From positions 3,874,001 to 3,938,000 of the forward strand of contig NZ_CP045404.1 of NCBI RefSeq assembly GCF_009363715.1: a DNA stretch of 64,000 nt, given 5' to 3'. Below are positions 38,890 to 47,409 of the stretch, one piece after another. Position 1 is the first letter of the stretch. Every line of letters begins with the position of its first letter. The notes beneath the pieces were generated by a model that worked only from the letters and a program-made list of their open reading frames with translations, did no database searches and was not told the DNA's origin. The translations under genes were made by a program, and so were the position numbers. Origin of the DNA: Roseovarius sp. THAF9 (GTDB lineage Bacteria; Pseudomonadota; Alphaproteobacteria; Rhodobacterales; Rhodobacteraceae).

Positions 38890-41610
38890 ATGCTGGGTAT
38901 TGGAACGGTTGCCAGAAAGGTTTTTGGCACTCCGAACGACCGAAAGGTCAAGACGACCCGCCCGCTGGTGGAGAAGATCAACGCGCTGGAGCCCGAGTAC
39001 GAGGCCTTGGACGACGCCGGGCTGATCGCCAAGACCCAGGAATTCAAGACGCGCGTCGCGGATGGTGAAAAGCTGGACGCGATCCTTCCCGAAGCCTTTG
39101 CCAACTGTCGTGAAGCCGCCCGGCGGGCGCTGGGCCTGCGGGCCTTCGATGTGCAGTTGATGGGCGGGATTTTCCTGCATCAGGGCAATATCTCGGAGAT
39201 GAAGACGGGTGAGGGCAAGACCCTTGTGGCGACTTTTCCGGCCTATCTGAACGCGCTGACCGGCAAGGGCGTGCATATCGTCACGGTGAACGATTACCTC
39301 GCCAAGCGGGATGCCGAGTGGATGGGCAACGTCTTTTCCGCGCTGGGGATGACCACGGGCGTGGTCTATCCGCAGCAGCCGGATGAGGAGAAGAAAGGCG
39401 CCTATGCCGCCGACATCACCTATGCCACCAACAACGAGCTTGGCTTCGATTACCTGCGCGACAACATGAAATCGAGCCTCGAGGAAATGGCACAGCGCGG
39501 GCATAATTTCGCGATCGTCGACGAGGTGGACAGCATCCTGATCGACGAGGCGCGCACGCCGCTGATCATCTCGGGCCCGGCGCAGGACCGCAGCGAGCTG
39601 TACGTGACGGTCGACAAGCTGATCCCGGATCTGGAAGAAGATCATTACAAGATCGACGAAAAGACCAAGAACGTCACCTTTACCGACGAAGGCAACGAGT
39701 ATCTCGAAGAGCTTTTGCATCAGAAAGGTCTGCTTGAGGAAGGTCAGTCCCTGTACGATCCCGAGAGCACGACCATCGTTCACCACATGAACCAGGGCCT
39801 GCGGGCGCACAAGCTGTTCCTCAAGGACAGAGACTATATCGTGCGGGACAACGAGGTCGTCCTGATCGACGAGTTCACCGGGCGGATGATGAGCGGGCGG
39901 CGCCTGTCGGACGGTCTGCACCAGGCGATCGAGGCTAAGGAAGGCTGCGAGATCAAGCCGGAGAACGTGACGCTGGCGCAGGTGACGTTCCAGAACTATT
40001 TCCGCCTTTATGACAAGCTGTCGGGGATGACCGGGACGGCGTCGACCGAGGCCGAGGAGTTCGGCCAGATCTATGGGCTGGGTGTGGTCGAGGTGCCGAC
40101 GAACAAGCCGATTGCCCGGGTCGACGAGGACGATGCGGTTTATCGCACGGCGCAGGAGAAGTTCGACGCCATCGTGACGACGATCAAGGAAGCGCACGAG
40201 AAGGGTCAGCCGATCCTTGTCGGGACCACCTCGATCGAAAAATCCGAAATGCTGAGCGAGTTGCTGAAGAAGGCAGGGGTGAAGCACAATGTGCTGAACG
40301 CACGCCAGCACGAGCAGGAAGCGCAGATCGTCGCGGATGCGGGCAAGCTGGGTGCGGTGACGATTGCCACGAACATGGCCGGGCGCGGCACCGACATCAA
40401 GCTGGGCGGGAACCTGGACTTCCAGATCATGGAGGCGATTGCCGCCGATCCCGAAGGTGACCACGAGGAGCTGCGCAAGCGGCTGGAAGCCGGGCACAAG
40501 GATGATGAGCAGGCGGTGATCGATGCCGGTGGTCTGTTTGTTCTGGCCACGGAACGGCACGAAAGCCGCCGGATCGACAACCAGCTTCGCGGCCGGTCGG
40601 GCCGCCAGGGTGACCCGGGGCGGTCGGCCTTCTTCCTGTCGCTCGACGACGACCTGATGCGCATTTTCGGCTCTGAACGGCTGGAAAAGGTGCTGTCGAC
40701 GCTGGGTATGAAGGAAGGCGAGGCGATCATTCACCCGTGGGTGAACAAGAGCCTGGAGCGCGCGCAGGCGAAGGTCGAGGGGCGCAACTTTGACATCCGC
40801 AAGCAGCTGCTGAAATTCGACGACGTGATGAACGAACAGCGCAAGGTGATCTTCCGCCAGCGTCTGGACATCATGGAGGCGACCGACCTGTCGGAGACCG
40901 TCAAGGACATGCGTGGCGAGGTGATCGACGACCTGATCGACCAATATATGCCGCCCAAGACCTATGCCGACCAGTGGGATATGGAAGGGCTCTATGCCGC
41001 CGTGATAGAGCGGTTGAACCTGGATGTGCCGGTGATGGCCTGGGGCGACGAGGAAGGCGTGGACGACGACGTGGTCGCCGACCGGCTGGAAGAGGCCGCC
41101 GACGAAATGATGGCCGAGAAGACCGAGGCGTTCGGGCCGGAACAGATGCGGATGATCGAGAAGCAGGTCCTGCTTCAGACCATCGACAGCAAATGGCGCG
41201 AGCACCTTCTGACGCTGGAGCACCTGCGCAGCGTCGTGGGTTTCCGGGGCTATGCGCAGCGCGATCCGCTGAACGAGTACAAGAACGAGGCGTTCCAGCT
41301 GTTCGAGTCGATGCTGGACAGCCTGCGGCAGGACGTGACGCAGCAGCTGGCCCGGATCCGCCCGATGACGGACGCGGAACAGCAGCAGATGTTGCGTGAC
41401 CTGCAGGCAAAGCAGGCGGCGATGGCGCCCAAACCGTCCGAGACGGAAGAGCGCGAGCCCGGTGCGGTGACTTTGGAAGACCCCACTGGCGCCGCCCTGC
41501 CCGGCTTCGACGAGAACGATCGGTCGACCTGGGGCAATCCGGGGCGGAACGAGGCCTGTCCTTGTGGCTCGGGCAAGAAGTTCAAGCATTGTCACGGGCG
41601 GCTGGGCTGA
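38890..41610 (+). CDS. secA: SecA preprotein translocase ATPase
   Basis: This 906-residue motor drives proteins through SecYEG. Walker A is [18 protein letters not shown], the DEAD-like box is [17 protein letters not shown], and [13 protein letters not shown] and [11 protein letters not shown] belong to the second nucleotide-binding fold. The C-terminus keeps the zinc-binding SEC-C tail, [15 protein letters not shown], used to contact SecB. Length and motifs are complete. The long frame on the opposite strand is a shadow. Confidence 0.98.
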   Translation: MLGIGTVARKVFGTPNDRKVKTTRPLVEKINALEPEYEALDDAGLIAKTQEFKTRVADGEKLDAILPEAFANCREAARRALGLRAFDVQLMGGIFLHQGNISEMKTGEGKTLVATFPAYLNALTGKGVHIVTVNDYLAKRDAEWMGNVFSALGMTTGVVYPQQPDEEKKGAYAADITYATNNELGFDYLRDNMKSSLEEMAQRGHNFAIVDEVDSILIDEARTPLIISGPAQDRSELYVTVDKLIPDLEEDHYKIDEKTKNVTFTDEGNEYLEELLHQKGLLEEGQSLYDPESTTIVHHMNQGLRAHKLFLKDRDYIVRDNEVVLIDEFTGRMMSGRRLSDGLHQAIEAKEGCEIKPENVTLAQVTFQNYFRLYDKLSGMTGTASTEAEEFGQIYGLGVVEVPTNKPIARVDEDDAVYRTAQEKFDAIVTTIKEAHEKGQPILVGTTSIEKSEMLSELLKKAGVKHNVLNARQHEQEAQIVADAGKLGAVTIATNMAGRGTDIKLGGNLDFQIMEAIAADPEGDHEELRKRLEAGHKDDEQAVIDAGGLFVLATERHESRRIDNQLRGRSGRQGDPGRSAFFLSLDDDLMRIFGSERLEKVLSTLGMKEGEAIIHPWVNKSLERAQAKVEGRNFDIRKQLLKFDDVMNEQRKVIFRQRLDIMEATDLSETVKDMRGEVIDDLIDQYMPPKTYADQWDMEGLYAAVIERLNLDVPVMAWGDEEGVDDDVVADRLEEAADEMMAEKTEAFGPEQMRMIEKQVLLQTIDSKWREHLLTLEHLRSVVGFRGYAQRDPLNEYKNEAFQLFESMLDSLRQDVTQQLARIRPMTDAEQQQMLRDLQAKQAAMAPKPSETEEREPGAVTLEDPTGAALPGFDENDRSTWGNPGRNEACPCGSGKKFKHCHGRLG

Positions 41611-41716
41611 CGCCGGACGCCACAACACGGCCCAAATGACACCCACTGGTTGCCTTCAAGCAGCCATGTTCGCCGATTAGCGTTCTTTCGACCTATGACA
41701 GGTGTGGGAGATCGTT

Positions 41717-42919
41717 ATGATCAAGTTGGGGAATCCGAAACGTATCGTCATGGCCAGCATGACCTTGGGCTGTGCCCTTGGGATCGGCTACTTGATGCAG
41801 ATGTCGAGTGGTGATCGCACCGTGCCTTCGGCGCAGGCATCCGCGGTTGATCCCGCGTCTGCCGATGTGTTTTCGCAGGCGTTCGTGGGAGAGAGTCCAG
41901 AACCGAAAGATACGGCGCAGACGCCTGTCGCGGTTCCTGTCGAAAACAAGATTGAAGAGACCGCGCAAGCGGAAGAGCGCGAGGCGCCGGTCCTTGCCGC
42001 CGAGCCCGGGAAAGAGCAGCTTTTCCATGAGGCTTCGCTGGTGACCGGACAGAGCTTTGAGGCGGATGGCCTTGAAATTGAAAGCGTCACGCTGACGTCG
42101 GCCGAGCCGGTACCGCCGGCCGCAGCACCGCAGCCCAAGGCGCTGCCCGATGCGCCGCTGCAACTGGCCGCACTGGAGGATGCGCCGATCCGAACCTTCC
42201 CGAAGGAAGAAACGGCCCCGGCTCTGGCGGCGTGTGAAGGCGAGATCGAGATGGTTGCGCGCCCCGAAGCCGCAGCGATGGTTCAGCTGGACCTGACCGC
42301 GCCTTGCCAGGCGGACACGCAGTTCACCCTGCACCACAATGGCATGATGTTCAGCGCGATCACCGATCTCGATGGAACATGGTCGATGCAGGTGCCGGCC
42401 CTGACACAAAGCGCGGTGTTCATCGCGGCCTTCGAAAACGGCGAAGGTGCGGTGGCAAATGCCGATGTCGATATGCTGGACCATTATGACCGTTACGTCG
42501 TGCAATGGCAGGGCCGCAGCGGGATGCAGATTCACGCGATGGAATACGGTGCGGACTATGGTGAACAGGGCCACGTCTGGCGCGATGCGGCGCGGGATGT
42601 GTCCAGCGCAGCGACAGGCGAGGGCGGTTTCCTGTTGCGCCTTGGCGACGGGGTGATCGAGGAGACGACCCTGATGGCAGAGGTCTACACCTTTCCGACG
42701 CAGAACGCGCTGCGCGAGGGCGATATACAGGTGAGCCTGGAGACCGAGGTCAACGCGGCCAATTGCGGCCGGGATATCGAGGCGCAGGCGCTGATCAAGC
42801 CCGGGGCCGGGGAAATCTCGGTGCGCGACCTGACGATGGCGATCCCGGATTGCGACGCGGTGGGTGACTTTCTGGTGTTGAAAAACCTGTACGAAGACTT
42901 GAAGATCGCGCGCAACTGA
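41717..42919 (+). CDS. Membrane-anchored periplasmic protein of unknown function
   Basis: This 400-residue protein has one N-terminal membrane segment (IVMASMTLGCALGIGYLMQM) and then a long Ala/Glu/Pro-rich stretch (about residues 35-150) that looks like a flexible periplasmic linker. The C-terminal half is folded and has four cysteines that could form two disulfides. I do not recognise a catalytic domain; similar Roseobacter proteins next to secA are often labelled translocase without evidence. ATG 41717 is preferred. The OmpA-like gene follows after 21 bp and the two are probably co-transcribed. Confidence 0.7.
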   Translation: MIKLGNPKRIVMASMTLGCALGIGYLMQMSSGDRTVPSAQASAVDPASADVFSQAFVGESPEPKDTAQTPVAVPVENKIEETAQAEEREAPVLAAEPGKEQLFHEASLVTGQSFEADGLEIESVTLTSAEPVPPAAAPQPKALPDAPLQLAALEDAPIRTFPKEETAPALAACEGEIEMVARPEAAAMVQLDLTAPCQADTQFTLHHNGMMFSAITDLDGTWSMQVPALTQSAVFIAAFENGEGAVANADVDMLDHYDRYVVQWQGRSGMQIHAMEYGADYGEQGHVWRDAARDVSSAATGEGGFLLRLGDGVIEETTLMAEVYTFPTQNALREGDIQVSLETEVNAANCGRDIEAQALIKPGAGEISVRDLTMAIPDCDAVGDFLVLKNLYEDLKIARN

Positions 42920-42940
42920 CGCTGCGATCCGAGGGCATCC

Positions 42941-44500
42941 ATGAAAATGCTACGTGCGGCGGCTTACGCCGCACTTTTCTTTTTTGCGGGCGCGCTCCCG
43001 GTCAGCGCGCAGGACGTGACGCTGACGTCGCGTGACGGAAATGTCGAGATTACCGGCAACCTTCTGGGATTTGATGGCGAGTTCTACCGGGTCGATACGG
43101 TCTATGGCGAGCTGACTGTTGACGGCTCGGGCGTGGATTGCGCAGGGCCGGGCTGCCCCAATCTGGATACCTACGTGGCGCAGGTGGTGTTTTCCGGGGC
43201 GCCGACGATCGGGCGGCTGTTGATGCCGGCGCTGATCGAGGCGTTTGCCATCCGTGAAGGATATGAGATGAGCCGCGAGACCCTGGAGGACGGCAGCTTG
43301 CTGTTGTCGATCCACGACCCGGATGAGGCGCGCGTCGTGGGCGAGTTCCAGTTCCGGTTGACCAATTCCGACGAAGGTTTTGCCGACCTGATCGCGGATG
43401 TGGCGGACATAGCCATGTCGATGCGCGAGATCCGCCCCCGAGAGGTGCGGCTGGGCAAGGATGCGGCGCTGGGCGACATGTCGGCCAAGGGGCGTGGGCG
43501 GGTAATGGCGTTGGAGGCGCTGGTGCCGGTGGTGGCGCCGTCGAACCCGGTGCAGCAGGTGACGTTGACGCAACTGGCCGAGGTTCTGTCGGGCAAGATC
43601 GACAACTGGAACGCGCTGGGCGGGCCGGACGCACCGATTGCGGTGCATCTTTTCGATGCGCGGTCCGGTCTGGGACAGGCCAGCGAGGATCTTGTGGTGC
43701 GCCCGGCGGGCGTAAGTTTTGCCGAGACCGTCACCCGCCATGCCGATGGCGTGTCTTTGGCAAAGGCGGTGGCGGAGGACCCGTTTGCAATGGGCCTGAC
43801 GGCGCGGGCCGAGACGGGAAACACGCTGACGCTGGCGCTCAGCGGAGAATGCGGGTTTGCGTTGCGCGCCACGCGGCGGGCGGTCAAGACCGAGGACTAT
43901 CCGTTGACCGCACCGATGTTCCTGTATCTTCCGGCGCGGCGGCTGCCGAAGCTGGGGCGGGAGTTCCTGGCGTATCTGAAGGATCCGACCGCGCAGCTGG
44001 TGATCCGGCGGGCCGGTTTCGTGGATCAGGCGCCGGAGGAGATCGGGATCAACGAACAGGGCGACCGCTTTGCCAATTCGATTGCGCAGGCGGGCGAGGA
44101 ATTGGGGCTGGAGGAGCTGCAGCGCATGGTGTCGGCCCTGACGCCGCTGAAGCGGCTGACAACCACGTTCCGGTTCGAGGCCGGGTCGGCGCGGTTGGAT
44201 GCGCAGTCACGCTCGAACGTGGCGCAGCTGGCGCGGGCGATGGAGGTTGGCAAGTACGACGCGCGCCGGCTGGTTTTCGTGGGATTCAGCGACGGGGCGG
44301 GCCCGGCGGGAAACAACCGGCGGATCGCGCTGCGCCGGGCCGAGGCTGTGCGCAGTGCTGTTGTCGCGGCGGCGGAGACGGCGAACATGGATCGGATCAC
44401 GACGGAGCTGGAAGCCTTTGGCGAGGCGATGCCGATGGCCTGTGACGGCACCGGCTGGGGCCGGCGGATCAACCGGCGGGTCGAGGTTTGGGTGAGGTAG
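42941..44500 (+). CDS. Periplasmic substrate-binding-like protein fused to a C-terminal OmpA domain
   Basis: This 519-residue protein has a signal peptide (AAYAALFFFAGALPVSAQD). The central part (about 80-360) resembles PstS-type phosphate-binding periplasmic proteins, including TQLAEVLSGKIDNWNALGG, a match to the PBP pattern. The C-terminal 110 residues are an OmpA-like peptidoglycan-binding domain (TFRFEAGSARLDAQSR, VGFSDGAGPAGNNRRIALRR). It probably anchors to the cell wall while binding a small ligand. Function unknown. Confidence 0.82.
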   Translation: MKMLRAAAYAALFFFAGALPVSAQDVTLTSRDGNVEITGNLLGFDGEFYRVDTVYGELTVDGSGVDCAGPGCPNLDTYVAQVVFSGAPTIGRLLMPALIEAFAIREGYEMSRETLEDGSLLLSIHDPDEARVVGEFQFRLTNSDEGFADLIADVADIAMSMREIRPREVRLGKDAALGDMSAKGRGRVMALEALVPVVAPSNPVQQVTLTQLAEVLSGKIDNWNALGGPDAPIAVHLFDARSGLGQASEDLVVRPAGVSFAETVTRHADGVSLAKAVAEDPFAMGLTARAETGNTLTLALSGECGFALRATRRAVKTEDYPLTAPMFLYLPARRLPKLGREFLAYLKDPTAQLVIRRAGFVDQAPEEIGINEQGDRFANSIAQAGEELGLEELQRMVSALTPLKRLTTTFRFEAGSARLDAQSRSNVAQLARAMEVGKYDARRLVFVGFSDGAGPAGNNRRIALRRAEAVRSAVVAAAETANMDRITTELEAFGEAMPMACDGTGWGRRINRRVEVWVR

Positions 44501-44503
44501 GGT

Positions 44504-44668
44504 CTAAATCAAGCCTTGCGCGCGAAAGCTGGTCTCGCAGGATTTGCCGATGATGATGTGATCGTGCAGCGTGATGCCAAGTGCGCTGGCGGCCGTTTGG
44601 ATCTGGATGGTCATGTCGATATCGGACTGGGAGGGCGTGGGATCGCCCGAGGGGTGATTGTGCACCAG
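44504..44668 (-). pseudogene. radC: RadC remnant, C-terminal 54 codons only
   Basis: The frame encodes [16 protein letters not shown] and then [19 protein letters not shown], the C-terminal half of the JAB/MPN metal-binding domain of RadC (H-N-H-P-S-G-D-P). About 170 N-terminal residues are missing. Similarity ends at 44668, immediately before the usual ILVHNH, and the upstream codons change to unrelated sequence, though a chance ATG at 44686 keeps the frame open. I read this as a gene cut by insertion of the foreign DNA to its right, with the 5' part beyond the window. Confidence 0.8.
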
Positions 44669-44773
44669 GCAACTTAAACTAACCATGTTATTGAATTATA
44701 TGTAGGAACTGTAATTCTGAGGATGCGTTGGGGCCGGTACTCGGGATCGGTATGGAATGCCTCATCGTGAGCA

Positions 44774-45004
44774 TCACGGTTCGTCCTGATTCGCCACTCC
44801 TGAGCTTCGAGAGGCACGGCAAGTCACGAGATTCATTCTATCCCATTCCTCGAGCTCTTGAATAGGATAGAGCACTGCCTTGCCGATTTTCACGAACGCT
44901 GGGCCAACGCGCATAGCACGCCAATTGCGAAGGGTGCCAACGCTGATTTCCTCGCGGTAGCGCTTTGCGACTTCCTCTGCTGTTAAATACTTCTGCTCTT
45001 CCAT
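44774..45004 (-). CDS. AlpA/excisionase-like helix-turn-helix protein
   Basis: This 76-residue protein has a MerR-like/HTH_17 domain: YLTAEEVAKRYREEISVGTL is the recognition start, RNWRAMRVGPAFVKIGKAVL and YPIQELEEWD complete the fold. Such proteins act as recombination directionality factors or prophage/ICE regulators (AlpA type). It lies between the broken radC and the tRNA. The ATG at 45004 is the start of the conserved part, with an upstream extension rejected. No integrase gene is visible in the window. Confidence 0.72.
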   Translation of the reverse strand: MEEQKYLTAEEVAKRYREEISVGTLRNWRAMRVGPAFVKIGKAVLYPIQELEEWDRMNLVTCRASRSSGVANQDEP

Positions 45005-45194
45005 CGTTATCACTCCCGAGCACTGTATCGCACGGGCGTAGGATGACAGTCCCGGCAGATCATGGAAGACCTTGATCGACGGAGTAGTGCAAAGACAGGC
45101 AATCGGCGGTGAAAGGCGATGGAAGCAGGCCGCCATACACACGAATGTTCCGATGTTCTTTTTCTCGATGTAGCTATCCGACGTGATTGATCCA

Positions 45195-45212
45195 GCGTTG
45201 CCCTCCGAAGGC
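45195..45212 (+). repeat. Copy of tRNA-Arg anticodon arm, possible att core
   Basis: GCGTTGCCCTCCGAAGGC matches tRNA positions 45372-45389 at 17 of 18 bases, in the same orientation and 177 bp apart. Tyrosine integrases often use the anticodon arm of tRNA genes as attachment site. It lies in a 343-bp stretch (45005-45347) with no other gene. Confidence 0.5.
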
Positions 45213-45347
45213 TGATGTCAAGGGGCTGGGCGACAATGAGGAGACGAAAAGAGACAATAAGAACAAGGATTTGCGAGGCCCTCGTTCTGACCTTTCAACT
45301 CGCGAGAAGTTCACGTAAGCACTGCGTAAGCAGTTGCGACACGGCAA

Positions 45348-45424
45348 GTACCCATAGCTCAGCTGGATAGAGCGTCGCCCTCCGAAGGCGAAGGCCCCAG
45401 GTTCGAATCCTGGTGGGTGCGCCA
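45348..45424 (+). tRNA. tRNA-Arg (anticodon CCG)
   Basis: A complete 77-nt cloverleaf with the 3' CCA encoded. The acceptor stem pairs GTACCCA with TGGGTGC (one G-T pair). The D arm is GCTC/GAGC. The anticodon arm is TCGCC-CTCCGAA-GGCGA with CCG at the centre, reading codon CGG. The T arm is CCAGG-TTCGAAT-CCTGG. A 5' end of GTACCCATAG rather than the common GCACCCGTAG is unusual and may mean that the 5' half came from an inserted element. Confidence 0.93.
45372..45389 (+). repeat. tRNA-Arg anticodon arm, partner of the 45195 copy
   Basis: This is the in-gene copy of the 18-bp repeat (GCGTCGCCCTCCGAAGGC). With the copy at 45195 it forms a short direct repeat, as expected for attachment sites left by a site-specific integration. 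Confidence 0.5.
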
Positions 45425-45493
45425 TTTTCCCAAATGAATCAACACCTTAATGGTGCGCACCTCTAAAGGCTTGGTGCTTACTGGCCAGGGAGT

Positions 45494-46330
45494 TTATCGG
45501 ATAACCTGGATCAGAATATCGGCCACGGCACGAACAGCGGGCGAATCTTTTAGGTCGGTGTGAATGACGAGCCATACGGGGCGCGGTTCGGGATGTTCAT
45601 CGGCGACACGGGAGAGGTTCGGGCACCGCTCCGCCATGACGCAGGGCAACAGCGCGACGCCCAAACCGGTCTCTGCGGCGGCGCGCTGGCTGTGGAAGTC
45701 GCCGGTTAGCAAATCGAGCGGCCGGTCTCCGGCAAACTCCTCCAACCAGCGTTGCTGCGGCACATGGGCGAGCGTTTCGTCGAAGGCAATGAAGCGCCAC
45801 TGGTTCCGCGGAAGTTTTGCGACGTCTGAGGTGGCGTAGAGCCCGAAGGCGACCGAGCCGATTTTGCGGATTATATTCTGCCGCCCTTGCGGCTCGACCA
45901 TGCGCACGGCCAGATCAGCCTCACCGCTGTCTAGCGAGGCGAGATGCGAGTTCGCGGACAGCACTATCTGAAGGTCAGGATGCGTGGCGCGCAACTCGCG
46001 CAATGCGGGAATGATGAGTTCGCTGACCAGCACCGGCGGCGCGGTCAATCTGATCCGACCGGATAGCGTGCCCTGGGCGGCATGGGCGAGGCGCTCCACG
46101 CGGTGCGCCTGCTCTTCCATTTGCATGGCGATTTCGGCGATCTTTCGCCCCTTGTCGGTCAAAGGCGTGGAGCGAGCGAGACGCCGCACTAGTTTGTGGC
46201 CGAGGCTCTCCTCCAGGGCGGAGATACGGCGTGACACCGTGGCATGGTTTACGCCAAGCGAACGCGCCGCGCCGGCAAGCGACCCTTCGCTTTGCAGTAC
46301 CGCCAGAACATGCAGATCATCCCAGTTCAT
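45494..46330 (-). CDS. LysR-family transcriptional regulator
   Basis: This 278-residue protein has an N-terminal LysR helix-turn-helix (SEGSLAGAARSLGVNHATVS, RRISALEESLG) and a C-terminal effector-binding domain. The class with SLAGAARSLGVNHATVSRR often controls adjacent oxidoreductase genes. It is divergent from the aldo-keto reductase gene, with 98 bp between starts, so it most likely regulates the 46429-48605 pair. Confidence 0.88.
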   Translation of the reverse strand: MNWDDLHVLAVLQSEGSLAGAARSLGVNHATVSRRISALEESLGHKLVRRLARSTPLTDKGRKIAEIAMQMEEQAHRVERLAHAAQGTLSGRIRLTAPPVLVSELIIPALRELRATHPDLQIVLSANSHLASLDSGEADLAVRMVEPQGRQNIIRKIGSVAFGLYATSDVAKLPRNQWRFIAFDETLAHVPQQRWLEEFAGDRPLDLLTGDFHSQRAAAETGLGVALLPCVMAERCPNLSRVADEHPEPRPVWLVIHTDLKDSPAVRAVADILIQVIR

Positions 46331-46428
46331 CTGAGCGTTATTGCACGGATGGCATGTCCATATAAGGAATTTTCGACAGAAGGCTCACCTGTCAAGCATT
46401 TCCACACATGAAAGACAGGAGCAAAGCC

Positions 46429-47409
46429 ATGATCCCAACCCTTCCTCTCAGCGCCGACGGCCCGGAACTTCCCGCGGTCGGCCTAGGCTGCATGGGCATG
46501 TCCGAATTCTATGGCGAGACGGATGATGCGCAGTCACTGGCCGTTCTGGCTCGCGCCCATGAACTGGGCGTGCGGATGTTCGACACCGCCGACATGTATG
46601 GCAACGGCCACAACGAAGAGCTACTGGCGCGCTTCCTGAAAGAGGGTAGGCGAGATGCTTTCATCGCTACCAAGTTCGGCATTCGCAAGGCGGCCGGCGC
46701 ATATGCCCGCGGCATCGACAACAGCCCGGATTATATCCGTGAGGCCTGTGACGCATCGCTCAGGCGTCTCGGGATCGAGCGGATCGATCTGTATTATGTC
46801 CACCGCGCCGAAGCCGGCCGACCGATCGATGAGACCATGGGCGTACTGGCCGATCTGGTGCGGGCGGGCAAGATCGCGCGCATCGGCCTTAGTGAAGTCT
46901 CAGCCGAGACCCTTCGCCGCGCTCATGCCGTCCATCCGGTGGCGGCGGTGCAAAGCGAATACTCGCTGACCACGCGCGACATGGAAGCAGATGTACTGCC
47001 CACCTGCCGGGAATTGGGAATCGCCTTCATCGCCTATAGCCCGTTGGGGCGCGGCTTGCTGTCCGGCACGATGAAAAGAGTCGATCTGGCCGAGGACGAT
47101 TTTCGCCGCAACGCCCCGCGCTTTGTCGGGGACGCGTTGGAGGCGAACCTAGCTCGTCTCGATACGTTGCGCGCGATTGCCGATCAGCGCGAGGCAACGC
47201 CCTCGCAAATCGCACTTGCCTGGGTGCTCTACAAAGGCGTGTTCGCAATACCCGGCACCAAGCGAATGAGCTATCTGGAACAGAATATTGCCGCCGCGAG
47301 CCTGCGCCTGTCGGCCGATGAAGTCGCCAAGCTGGATGACGCCTATGCACCGGGCAGCTTCACCGGCGAACGCTACACCGCCGAGGGCATGAAAGGGGTG
47401 AACGCATGA
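46429..47409 (+). CDS. Aldo/keto reductase
   Basis: This 326-residue NADPH-dependent oxidoreductase of the AKR superfamily begins LPAVGLGCMGMSEFYG. It shows the Asp-Tyr of FDTADMYGNGHNE, the Lys in FIATKFGI, the His in YYVHRAEAGRP, and C-terminal PGTKRMSYLEQNI for cofactor binding. The ATG at 46429 is preferred over 46408 because AGGAG lies 7 bp before it. Its stop overlaps the next start by ATGA. The substrate is unknown; it belongs to the quinone/aldehyde-reducing YajO/Tas-like group by motif. Confidence 0.88.
   Translation: MIPTLPLSADGPELPAVGLGCMGMSEFYGETDDAQSLAVLARAHELGVRMFDTADMYGNGHNEELLARFLKEGRRDAFIATKFGIRKAAGAYARGIDNSPDYIREACDASLRRLGIERIDLYYVHRAEAGRPIDETMGVLADLVRAGKIARIGLSEVSAETLRRAHAVHPVAAVQSEYSLTTRDMEADVLPTCRELGIAFIAYSPLGRGLLSGTMKRVDLAEDDFRRNAPRFVGDALEANLARLDTLRAIADQREATPSQIALAWVLYKGVFAIPGTKRMSYLEQNIAAASLRLSADEVAKLDDAYAPGSFTGERYTAEGMKGVNA

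Noticed and set aside
38788..41646. A 952-codon open frame on the minus strand across secA
   Set aside because: It lies fully antisense to secA, which has all family motifs. Long opposite frames are common in GC-rich genes with biased third positions.
45174..45425. An 83-codon minus-strand frame ending in a seemingly conserved HPPGFEPGAFAFGG start
   Set aside because: This is the well-known false translation of the strand opposite a tRNA gene, here tRNA-Arg.
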